Assembly: GCA_041920465.1 (NCBI GenBank)
Contig: JBHGXW010000062.1
Coordinates: 13,382 to 77,381 of the forward strand
Reading direction: 5' to 3'
Origin: Brevibacillus_H sp041920465
Lineage (GTDB): Bacteria > Bacillota > Bacilli > Brevibacillales > Brevibacillaceae
DNA length: 64,000 bases
Below are positions 40,669-48,212 of the stretch, piece after piece (the stretch's first letter is position 1; every line of letters starts with the position of its first letter). The translations under genes were made by a program, and so were the position numbers. The notes beneath the pieces are model-generated. The model was not told the origin of the DNA, searched no databases, and worked only from the letters and a program-made list of their open reading frames with translations.

Positions 40669-41309
40669 GGACGAATTCCCCCTTTTATGGGGTCACTAAC
40701 CAAAAATCCTTTCTCTTCAAGTAATTCGATCAGATGTCTTGGATCAATAGTCGTGACGCGATATACGAGCTTCTTCTTGCCAGGGTTCGGACTAGGATAA
40801 ATAATGACGCTGATCACGTTTACATGTGCTTCCTTAAACACCTGACTTACATCCGCCAGCATGCCGGCTACATCGTCCACTTCCACTTCGATATGAGAGC
40901 TTGGCTTATTAACCCCAAACAGCTCAACCAATCGATACAAAATGTCCGACTCGGTGACGATGCCGACCAATCGGTCTGCTTCCACTACGGGCAATGATCC
41001 TACTTTGTACTCGTAGACGGTATTAGCGGCATCCTCAATAAAATCAAGCGGGTGGGCGGTAATCACATCTCTGTGCATAATCTCGCTGATCGGGGATTGC
41101 AGCACCAAGTCATCATCATCGTGTTCACAAAGGCAGGAGGGGAGCGCATCACGCATGTCGCGGTCGGAGACGATCCCGACTAGCTTATCATTTTCGACTA
41201 CCGGAAGATGGCGAATCCGGTTGCTGCGTAAAAGAGATAAAGCCTCTTGAATAGTGGTCGAAGGCGCAGCCGTAACGACCCGTCTTCTCATGATATCTTC
41301 AACACGCAT
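40665..41309 (-). CDS. acuB: AcuB, CBS-ACT domain protein
   Basis: 214 residues. Two CBS domains (about 1-60 and 75-130: MRRRVVTAAPSTTIQEALSLL and ISEIMHRDVITAHPLDFIEDA) are followed by an ACT domain from about 138 (SSHIEVEVDDVAGMLADVSQVFKEAHVNV). CBS pairs bind adenosine nucleotides, so it may sense energy state. The precise function in acetate/acetoin utilisation is not known. GGGAGG lies before the ATG. It overlaps acuC. Confidence 0.92.
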   Translation of the reverse strand: MRVEDIMRRRVVTAAPSTTIQEALSLLRSNRIRHLPVVENDKLVGIVSDRDMRDALPSCLCEHDDDDLVLQSPISEIMHRDVITAHPLDFIEDAANTVYEYKVGSLPVVEADRLVGIVTESDILYRLVELFGVNKPSSHIEVEVDDVAGMLADVSQVFKEAHVNVISVIIYPSPNPGKKKLVYRVTTIDPRHLIELLEEKGFLVSDPIKGGIRP

Positions 41310-41329
41310 ACGAACAATGCCTCCCTTGG

Positions 41330-41968
41330 CTAGTATAAGAATCGATTTTGGAAACGCATGCCGTCAAAGGCGAGCACACTTTCTTGCCCGACCCGTTTGC
41401 CGATCCGCGCCATTAAACAGTTCGCCGGATGGGAGCAAATTTCCGGATCGTCCGTTGCCATCCACACCATTCCTACGGTCATCATCAGTTTCTCCATGGC
41501 TTTGCGGTACTCCCATACGTCAAGCCCGGTTCCTTTTAAATCCCAGTGCCAATAGTATTCCGTTGTAATAACAATATAATCTTCCATCGCATCATCCATA
41601 AAAGCAACCCGCAGCATCTCTTTGCCGACACCGCTTGCCCTGATTTTGGCGCTTACTTCAATTGCTCCTAATTCCAAGAGGTCTTCCAGTTTGGCTTGTG
41701 ACCAGCGTTCCAATGGGTCAGGGTGGAGGAATGTAACATAGCCAAGCACCAGATCATCTTCGCGGGCAACAATGATCCTTCCTTCAGGCAGACCGGCAAT
41801 TTCGACAAGAGCCTTGTGCTGTTCTTCCGGGACACGAAAAGCTTTTAAGCCTTCATCAAATCGCATGGCAGCCAATTTATCCGGCTCAACTGGGCCTTCG
41901 ATCGTTAAATTGCGTCCGTTTGCTACCATGGTTTTGGAAAAAAACCGTTTGGTGTGAATCATTAACAC
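41330..41968 (-). CDS. acuA: AcuA, GNAT protein acetyltransferase
   Basis: 212 residues. GCN5-related acetyltransferase fold with the acetyl-CoA site region RASGVGKEMLRVAF. In B. subtilis AcuA acetylates and inactivates acetyl-CoA synthetase AcsA, reversed by AcuC. The acsA gene, divergent next door in B. subtilis, is not present here; a PBP gene takes that place. The GTG at 41966-41968 has GGAGGTGG spaced well; ATG two codons later is the alternative. A TATAAT (minus strand, 42004-42009) lies upstream. Confidence 0.9.
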   Translation of the reverse strand: MLMIHTKRFFSKTMVANGRNLTIEGPVEPDKLAAMRFDEGLKAFRVPEEQHKALVEIAGLPEGRIIVAREDDLVLGYVTFLHPDPLERWSQAKLEDLLELGAIEVSAKIRASGVGKEMLRVAFMDDAMEDYIVITTEYYWHWDLKGTGLDVWEYRKAMEKLMMTVGMVWMATDDPEICSHPANCLMARIGKRVGQESVLAFDGMRFQNRFLY

Positions 41969-42077
41969 TGACCCACCTCCGTTTCCGATTATTGTTTTGT
42001 AATATTATACCGTAATTATGTTGTGCGGTACTTCCTGAACGGGAAGGTTCATGAAGCTGTCAATTATCTGCAGCAAA

Positions 42078-42105
42078 GGAGATGGATGCCCATCTCCATT
42101 TGTTT
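42078..42105. terminator. Weak hairpin after the PBP gene
   Basis: GGAGATGG-N4-CCATCTCC. The T-run on the minus strand is poor (TTTGC), better on the plus strand (TTTGTTTT). Confidence 0.45.
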
Positions 42106-45100
42106 TATTCCGCTTGGTCGACGCTTACATTGGCCGAGTGCGGCGATTCACCGTAGCTGTTGACTGCGGTAATGTAGTACCAGCCTTTAGGCTTGCTGGT
42201 TTTGTGCGTATAGCTTGTGCCTGCAACGGTATCCAAAAGCGTAAATCCGTTGACTGGATCAGCGGCGAAGTAAATATTGTACAGCATCACTTGTTCATTA
42301 TCAGGATTAGCCTTCCATTTCAGTTTCATGCCGTTTGACGTTTTCGTAATGGTGACTCCCTCCGGTGCAGTCGGGCTGCTAACTTGTGCGTCTGGCTCTG
42401 ATGAAGCGGAGCCGTTCTGATCCGAGCGGGAAGAGTCATTCGGATTTGATATATCCGTTTGACCCGGGATTTGTGACGTATCCACAGGTGATTGCCACTC
42501 GATGCCGGAGGTAGTGGAGACGATCGGTGAAGCTCCTGATTCATTTCCAGCAATATCAACAGATGTGACGTAGTATCCGGCTTGTCCTTTTGGCGTATCG
42601 GTGAAGGTCGTAATGCTCGGATCTTTTACGGTTGCCACTTTGCTGAACTGGCCGTCTGCTCCCGCGCGGTAGATCCGATAACCCAACAAGTCTGCTTCAC
42701 CGCCGGAAGTCCAGGTAAGTGTCACCTGATTATTGTTTTTGCTTAGCTTCAAATTGCGGGGAGCGGCAGGGGTACCGCTCACATCTGCACGCGGATCTTC
42801 CTTATCCGGCAAGCGCTGATCCCAGTCTGCCGGACGGGTTCCTGCCTTATTGTTTTTACTGGTGATTTCTTCCGGCTTCAAGAGAAGCGGATCAGGGCTT
42901 TTGAAGAAAATGCCTTCCGAGACGAAATCATCAGGAGTCCCCGCCTTAGCCAGATAGCGGAAACTGTTGTATTCCACCACTCGAGCTTTTTGATGGGTAT
43001 CGTCTTTTTTGGTCGGTATGAATTCTTTGTTGAACAGGTCCGTGATCAAATGGCCGGCTTCCTTCGACAAATCACTGGGCAATAAACCGGATTTGCTGTC
43101 AACCGTATAGCTGACGATTCCATTCGGCTTGTCAAAGGTGGCGTTGGCCGGAGACAATGCTGGCTCCAGCTTCAGCACCTGTTTCATCACCTTGCCCCAA
43201 ATTTCCATCGGCCGCGTCTTGGTCGAAAGCGGGTGCGGTTCGTCATACCCGGTCCATACACCCATGGAGAGTTCAGGCGTGTACCCGACAAACCATAGGT
43301 CGTTGGAACTGTTGGTTGTACCTGTTTTACCGGCAACATCTATACTGCGCGGCACGTATTTTCGAATGGTCGTACCTGTCCCCGAATTGACGACAGTCCG
43401 CATCATATCGGTAATCAGGTAGGCCGTTTGCTCGCTAAATACCGGCTGCGGCTGAACCTGATGCTGGTAAACCACTTTGCCGTTGCTGTCCTCGATTCGT
43501 TCGATCAGATAGGCATCGATAAAACTGCCGTGGTTGGCAAAAGTGGCATATGCGTTTGTTATCTCTTCAGCGGTTAATCCGTACGTCAAACCGCCGATAA
43601 CCCCTGTGGCGGCATAATTGTCTTCCTCTTTGAGGGTGGTAACCCCCATCTTTTTCACGTATTCCAGCGCGGTCGGGATACCTACCTTCAAGTAGGTTTT
43701 TATTGCCGGAATGTTCCAGGACATGCGAAGCGCTTCCCGTGCACTAATCATTCCATGAAATTTGTTGTCCCAGTTAAGCGGCAGGTGAGACCCTTTTTCC
43801 CCGTCGGGCAGCAGCAGCGGCGAGTCGTCGATCGGAGAAGCAGGCTGCAAGAGTCCCAACTCAAATGCGGGAGCATAGGCAGCAAGCGGCTTCATGGCAG
43901 ATCCGGGCTGTCGGGGAACGGTCGCGTGGTTGGTTTGTTCCACGGTAAAGTCACGGCCGCCGATCATTCCGAGAATAGCCCCAGTCTTATTGTGAATCAA
44001 GATGCCGCCTACTTCCTCCAAGGCGTTCTCGATTCTTTCTGTTTTGCCGTTAGCCCTGCGGATGGTATAGGAGATGTTCTTTCCGAAGTTTTTCGGATCG
44101 GAAGCTACCTCTTGCATGATCCGGTCCACATCTTTGTTGATGGTGGTGTAAATATGATAACCATTGCGCAAAATCTGGCGCCTTTTGTCCTCGACCAGTT
44201 GGCGGTATTCGTTGTGGCCGATTGTCGCCTTGTCGCGCCCCTCTTGTGCCAACTGCTGATCCAACAAGGCTTCGGCAGCTCGCTCTTCAATCTCCATCAT
44301 CAGGTAAGGGTGTTCTGCGTAAGCCCGTTTTTCCGGTTTGGCCAAATCCGCTCTCAGATCGGCGTTAAGCGCAGCGTTATACTGATCCTGGCTGATGTAC
44401 ATGTTTTCCAGCATCCGGTCGAGAACCATTTTTTGCCGTTCTTTCCCCCGGAGATAGCCCTCCTGAGAAAACGGGGAGTAGGCTCCCGGGTTCTGGATCA
44501 GCCCGGCAATATAGGAGGATTCCGCTAAGTTGAGATCCTTCGCGTCTTTATTAAAAATTCCCTTGGCCGCAGCCTGCACCCCGTAGATATTGGACCCGTT
44601 GGCGTTCTTGCCGAGATAAATCTCGTTCATGTACGCCTCCAAAATTTGATCCTTGGAAAACATGCGTTCAATCCGAAGCGCGTAGAAGATTTCTTTTGCT
44701 TTGCGCTTATGGCTTACTTCAGGAGAGAGAATGGTGTTCTTGATTAATTGTTGCGTTAGGGTGCTTCCCCCCGTAACAATCGGCTGATGCGTCAACTCCT
44801 GCAAAGCGCCGCGCAGTGTCGACTGAAAGACAATTCCGTTATGCTCGTAGAAATACTTGTCCTCCGTCGCAATAATCGCGTTGATCAAATATTGGGAAAC
44901 CTCGCTTTTTTTCACCAGACGGCGGTCTTCCTCGGCGCGAAGTTGTCCAATTAACGTCCCATCGTTGTAGTAAGCGAAACCGGTCAGATAATTGCTGAAT
45001 ATCTTGGTGGATATTTCGTCATAGCTGCGAACAGGCTCGTCCTTTACGAGAGCGGCAATATAGCCGGTTACTGCCCCTCCTGCCAACAGCACTCCCATAA

Positions 45101-45209
45101 AACCGAAAAGCAGCAGGAGCTGGAGTACGGTCAGGACGATATGCTTTTTGCCTCGGCGCCGATTCTTCCGTTTGGCTGATTTTTCGGCTGAGGTAAACTG
45201 ATTCTCCAT
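42105..45209 (-). CDS. Class A penicillin-binding protein with two fibronectin III domains
   Basis: 1034 residues. A cytoplasmic basic tail (KRKNRRRGKKH) and membrane helix (about 25-50) lead into a GT51 glycosyltransferase (about 75-250: AIIATEDKYFYEHNGIV, GGSTLTQQLIKN, RKAKEIFYALRIE). The transpeptidase (about 330-680) shows GSAMKP (SxxK), SWN and KTGTT motifs. Two FN3 domains end the protein (about 780-870 and 945-1030). It polymerises and cross-links peptidoglycan outside the membrane. The FN3 tails may bind wall polymer or partners. GGGGGA lies 9 nt before the ATG. It is divergent from tyrS. Confidence 0.94.
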   Translation of the reverse strand: MENQFTSAEKSAKRKNRRRGKKHIVLTVLQLLLLFGFMGVLLAGGAVTGYIAALVKDEPVRSYDEISTKIFSNYLTGFAYYNDGTLIGQLRAEEDRRLVKKSEVSQYLINAIIATEDKYFYEHNGIVFQSTLRGALQELTHQPIVTGGSTLTQQLIKNTILSPEVSHKRKAKEIFYALRIERMFSKDQILEAYMNEIYLGKNANGSNIYGVQAAAKGIFNKDAKDLNLAESSYIAGLIQNPGAYSPFSQEGYLRGKERQKMVLDRMLENMYISQDQYNAALNADLRADLAKPEKRAYAEHPYLMMEIEERAAEALLDQQLAQEGRDKATIGHNEYRQLVEDKRRQILRNGYHIYTTINKDVDRIMQEVASDPKNFGKNISYTIRRANGKTERIENALEEVGGILIHNKTGAILGMIGGRDFTVEQTNHATVPRQPGSAMKPLAAYAPAFELGLLQPASPIDDSPLLLPDGEKGSHLPLNWDNKFHGMISAREALRMSWNIPAIKTYLKVGIPTALEYVKKMGVTTLKEEDNYAATGVIGGLTYGLTAEEITNAYATFANHGSFIDAYLIERIEDSNGKVVYQHQVQPQPVFSEQTAYLITDMMRTVVNSGTGTTIRKYVPRSIDVAGKTGTTNSSNDLWFVGYTPELSMGVWTGYDEPHPLSTKTRPMEIWGKVMKQVLKLEPALSPANATFDKPNGIVSYTVDSKSGLLPSDLSKEAGHLITDLFNKEFIPTKKDDTHQKARVVEYNSFRYLAKAGTPDDFVSEGIFFKSPDPLLLKPEEITSKNNKAGTRPADWDQRLPDKEDPRADVSGTPAAPRNLKLSKNNNQVTLTWTSGGEADLLGYRIYRAGADGQFSKVATVKDPSITTFTDTPKGQAGYYVTSVDIAGNESGASPIVSTTSGIEWQSPVDTSQIPGQTDISNPNDSSRSDQNGSASSEPDAQVSSPTAPEGVTITKTSNGMKLKWKANPDNEQVMLYNIYFAADPVNGFTLLDTVAGTSYTHKTSKPKGWYYITAVNSYGESPHSANVSVDQAE

Positions 45210-45299
45210 ATATGTACGTCCCCCTTAGAATATCACACCAATTATACCATAAGGTCTCAGCAGACGGTACAAAATCCGGACAATGGCAGCCTTCCGATG

Positions 45300-45329
45300 T
45301 TGACAATCTGTGCCTTCTTATGATAAGTA
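45300..45329 (+). promoter_or_regulatory. tyrS: tyrS promoter
   Basis: TTGACA (45300-45305) and TAAGTA (45324-45329) with 18-bp spacing, just before the T-box leader. Confidence 0.55.
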
Positions 45330-45334
45330 TTGTG

Positions 45335-45590
45335 TTATATGTACAAATAGAGAACAGTGCGAAGAAGGACTTTTCAGTAGCATGGAACAGCGCTTGTTTA
45401 GAGAACTGGTGGATGGTGCAAACCAGTAGCCTGCCCATTGCGAATTACACGTCTGGAGCATGTCGGCTCTCGGAAGCCGGACGGTGAAGAGCCGTTATCT
45501 TTTTCAAGAGGGGGAAGAAAAAGTTTTTCTTCCAACTAGGGTGGTACCGCGAGCAAGTCTCGTCCCTATGTGGGGCGGGGCTTTTTTGTA
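45335..45590 (+). ncRNA. T-box leader RNA, tyrosine type
   Basis: The signature AGGGTGGTACCGCG is at 45538-45551. It is followed by a terminator: AGTCTCGTCCC with GGGGCGGGGCT (45557-45584) and T6. Stem I is upstream, with the AG-bulge type sequence AGAGAACTGGTGGATGGTGCAAACCAG and a specifier region GAATTACACG in which TAC (Tyr) fits the downstream synthetase. Uncharged tRNA-Tyr should stabilise the antiterminator and allow transcription on to tyrS. Confidence 0.93.
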
Positions 45591-45597
45591 TTAATAG

Positions 45598-45875
45598 GAA
45601 AGTTTAACCGGTTTCATTATGAAAGTGGTTAAACTTTCATCCATCGGTTATGAAAAGGAAAGAGCTTCGTCCCATTGCGTGTTCCTTGTGAAGGCAAGGC
45701 AAAGTGAAGAGAGTGGAGGAAGGAATCAGAGTCGTCAGATGAGAAGCTCCTTTGGAAAGCTTCTGTACCCCTGAAAGGGGCGCGAAGCGTTTGGCGACTC
45801 CCTTCCGTAATGAACGGTACGGACAGCTCTTCATCTCTGAATGCCTTCACGGGACCAAAAGGGACGAAGTCTTTT
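45598..45875 (+). repeat. Intergenic structured repeat, copy R4 (full)
   Basis: Opening hairpin at 45598-45638. Outer stem CTTCGTCCC (45665 region) pairs with GGGACGAAG (45861-45869) before TCTTTT. GTGAAGGCA pairs with TGCCTTCAC, and GAGTCG (45729-45734) with CGACTC (45795-45800), flanked by GGAAGG/CCTTCC. Local hairpins GAAGCT/AGCTTC and CCCCTGAAAGGGG lie in the centre. It lies wholly between the T-box terminator and tyrS, so it is part of the tyrS leader transcript. Confidence 0.88.
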
Positions 45876-45919
45876 CTCAGTATTTAGCAGTTTTCTAATC
45901 AAAGGAGAGAGTTGTATCC

Positions 45920-47194
45920 ATGCAAGCACAGGAACAATCGCAAGAAAAAGTGGTTCTCACGGAAGAACAACGACAAGAGGTAGAGCGCCAAATGCGAATT
46001 ATCCGCCGCGGCGTAGCAGAAATCGTGCCGGAGGAGGATTTGCGCAGGAAGCTGGAGCGTTTCGTGACACAAGGCATCCCGCTGCGTGTCAAGCTGGGAT
46101 TGGACCCGTCTGCTCCTGATATCCACGTGGGTCATACCGTAGTCCTGCAAAAAATGCGTCAATTTCAAGAGCTTGGGCATACGATCCAGCTTGTCATTGG
46201 CGATTTCACCGGGCGAATTGGCGATCCGACGGGCAAATCCGAGACACGCAAGCAACTGACCGAAGAACAGGTAAAAGAGAATGCCAAAAGCTATGTGGAG
46301 CAATTTGGCAAAGTGCTGGATGCGAGCAAAATGGAAGTCAACTACAACTCCACCTGGCTTGCCCCAATGACTTTCGCTGACGTCGTTGAGCTGGCAGCGA
46401 AGACAACCGTAGCCCGCATGCTGGAACGTGACGATTTCGAGAAGCGTTATCAAAACAATCAACCAATCTCGATCCATGAGTTCTTTTATCCGCTGATGCA
46501 AGGTTATGATTCCGTGGCGCTTCAAAGTGACGTGGAACTGGGCGGCACCGATCAGAAGTTTAATCTCTTGATGGGCCGGACCCTGCAAAAAGAATTCGGC
46601 CAAGAGCAGCAAGTCATCCTTACCATGCCGATTCTGGAAGGTTTGGACGGCGTGCAGAAAATGTCCAAAAGCCTTGGCAACTACATTGGGATTAACGAGG
46701 CGCCTAACGAAATTTACGGCAAAACCATGTCTGTGCCGGATGAGCTGATGTTAAAGTATTACGAGCTGGCAACTGACATTACTTTGGAGGATCTGGAAAA
46801 GCTGCGCTCTGGGTTAGCCGATGGTTCTATTCACCCGCGGGATGCCAAAATGAATCTGGCCAAAACCTTCGTCCGCATGTTCCACGGAGAAGAGGCAGCC
46901 GAAGAAGCGGAAAACCACTTCAAAACCGTCTTTCAACAACGAGCACTGCCAACCGATATTCCAGAGGTTGCCCTGGACTTCAGCGCCTATGAAAACGGAG
47001 AGGCGAATATCGTCAATCTTGTGTTTGACCTCAAGCTGGCTGAATCCAAAGGGGAAGCTCGCCGCATGGTGCAGCAGGGCGCAGTAAAAGTGAATGAAGA
47101 AAAAGTAGGAGATATCAACGCTTCCGTGAAAGTGGAGGAAGGCACTGTTGTGCAAGTTGGGAAGCGGAAGTTCGCGAAAGTCGTCAGCCGTTAA
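45920..47194 (+). CDS. tyrS: Tyrosyl-tRNA synthetase
   Basis: A 424-residue class I synthetase that charges tRNA-Tyr. Motifs: HVGH variant of HIGH in PSAPDIHVGHTVVLQKM, GDFTGRIGDPTGKS, and KMSKSLGN. A C-terminal S4-like RNA-binding domain starts about residue 360 (ESKGEARRMVQQGAVKVNEEKV). The sequence is closer in style to the TyrZ class than to B. subtilis TyrS. The ATG follows AAAGGAGAGAG. Expression is controlled by the T-box, with repeat R4 between. It is convergent with rpsD. Confidence 0.95.
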   Translation: MQAQEQSQEKVVLTEEQRQEVERQMRIIRRGVAEIVPEEDLRRKLERFVTQGIPLRVKLGLDPSAPDIHVGHTVVLQKMRQFQELGHTIQLVIGDFTGRIGDPTGKSETRKQLTEEQVKENAKSYVEQFGKVLDASKMEVNYNSTWLAPMTFADVVELAAKTTVARMLERDDFEKRYQNNQPISIHEFFYPLMQGYDSVALQSDVELGGTDQKFNLLMGRTLQKEFGQEQQVILTMPILEGLDGVQKMSKSLGNYIGINEAPNEIYGKTMSVPDELMLKYYELATDITLEDLEKLRSGLADGSIHPRDAKMNLAKTFVRMFHGEEAAEEAENHFKTVFQQRALPTDIPEVALDFSAYENGEANIVNLVFDLKLAESKGEARRMVQQGAVKVNEEKVGDINASVKVEEGTVVQVGKRKFAKVVSR

Positions 47195-47269
47195 AAAAAC
47201 GTTGTTCCGTCAGGGAGTGGCAAAAACGGAACCTTCCTGTAAAGAGAAGAAGTTGCCGCTCTCTTTTTT

Positions 47270-47321
47270 CTCTTCAGCAAAAAAAGCATCCACTGCTTGG
47301 TGGATGCTTTTTTGCTGAAGA
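47270..47321. terminator. Long bidirectional terminator
   Basis: A near-perfect 22-24 bp stem runs from CTCTTCAGC to GCTGAAGAG through AGCATCCAC/GTGGATGCT, with T6 and A-runs inside the stem. It serves convergent tyrS and rpsD. Confidence 0.9.
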
Positions 47322-47366
47322 GCCCCGTCCGGCATAGCGGCAGCCCAAGCCGGATGGACTTCCATA

Positions 47367-47963
47367 TTAACGGCTGTAGAACTCGACGATGAGAACCTCG
47401 TTGATTTCTGCAGGCATTTCTTCACGCTCAGGCAGGCGGGTGAAGGTACCTTCCAATTTGTTGTCATCAAATGTGATGTAGTTTGGAAGGAATGTGCGAG
47501 CTTCAAGAGATTCTTTCACGATTGCCAGGTTGCGGGATTTTTCGCGCAAGCTGATTACGTCACCTGGTTGTACACGGTAAGAAGGAATGTCTACACGTTT
47601 ACCGTTTACGAGGAAGTGGCCATGGTTAACCAATTGGCGAGCAGCTGGGCGAGTTGGAGCAAAGCCCATGCGATATACCACGTTATCCAAACGGGATTCA
47701 AGCAATTTCATGAAGTTTTCGCCAACTACGCCGGACATTTTGGAAGCAAGATCGAAAGTGCGGCGGAATTGCTTCTCGTTAACACCGAACATATGGCGAA
47801 GTTTTTGTTTCTCTTGCAACTGAACGCCATATTCGCTCAATTTGCGGCGATTGTGGCCATGCTGTCCTGGCGGGAAGTTGCGTTTAATGTCTTTTCCTGT
47901 ACCGTCCAAAGAGATACCGAGACGGCGAGCCAATTTGTGGCGAGGTCCTGTGTAACGTGCCAT
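47367..47963 (-). CDS. rpsD: 30S ribosomal protein S4
   Basis: 198 residues. A primary 16S rRNA-binding assembly protein. The N-terminus ARYTGPRHKLARRLGISL, KRNFPPGQHG, and the S4 RNA-binding domain (RLDNVVYRMGFAPTRPAARQLVNHGHFLVNGKRVDIPSYRVQPGD) are all present. GGAG lies before the ATG. A 215-nt leader with several hairpins precedes it; in B. subtilis S4 represses its own mRNA through such a leader. It is separate from the main ribosomal clusters, as in other Bacilli. Confidence 0.97.
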   Translation of the reverse strand: MARYTGPRHKLARRLGISLDGTGKDIKRNFPPGQHGHNRRKLSEYGVQLQEKQKLRHMFGVNEKQFRRTFDLASKMSGVVGENFMKLLESRLDNVVYRMGFAPTRPAARQLVNHGHFLVNGKRVDIPSYRVQPGDVISLREKSRNLAIVKESLEARTFLPNYITFDDNKLEGTFTRLPEREEMPAEINEVLIVEFYSR

Positions 47964-47974
47964 GTGTTTTTCAG

Positions 47975-48177
47975 TCTCCTTTAATTTGGGATTCGCAGGT
48001 GTTTACTTCCGAAAGACTAGTCTCATCTTTACCTACACGAACTTCGGACGGTAGCGTTTCCGCATCGTGCTCCGTTGCAGAAAGATGTTCAGCCGCTGTT
48101 CTGCAAGGGATGGGACTAAGAGGGTAATCTTCCGTTTTTACCTACAATCAATGCTACCCTGCACACATACATTCAAT
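47975..48177 (-). ncRNA. Probable S4 autoregulatory leader of rpsD
   Basis: The region between the rpsD promoter and gene has paired segments such as TTGCAGAA/TTCTGCAA and the palindrome AGACTAGTCT. The length and position fit the known translational or transcriptional autocontrol of rpsD in Bacillus. The exact fold has not been worked out here. Confidence 0.45.
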
Positions 48178-48205
48178 ATTATAGTTTGGCTTGCAGGAAA
48201 GTCAA
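48178..48205 (-). promoter_or_regulatory. rpsD: rpsD promoter
   Basis: On the minus strand TTGACT (48200-48205) and TATAAT (48178-48183) are separated by 16 bp. It lies directly after the SLH gene stop; no terminator is seen between. Confidence 0.7.
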
Positions 48206-48212
48206 GCATCTT

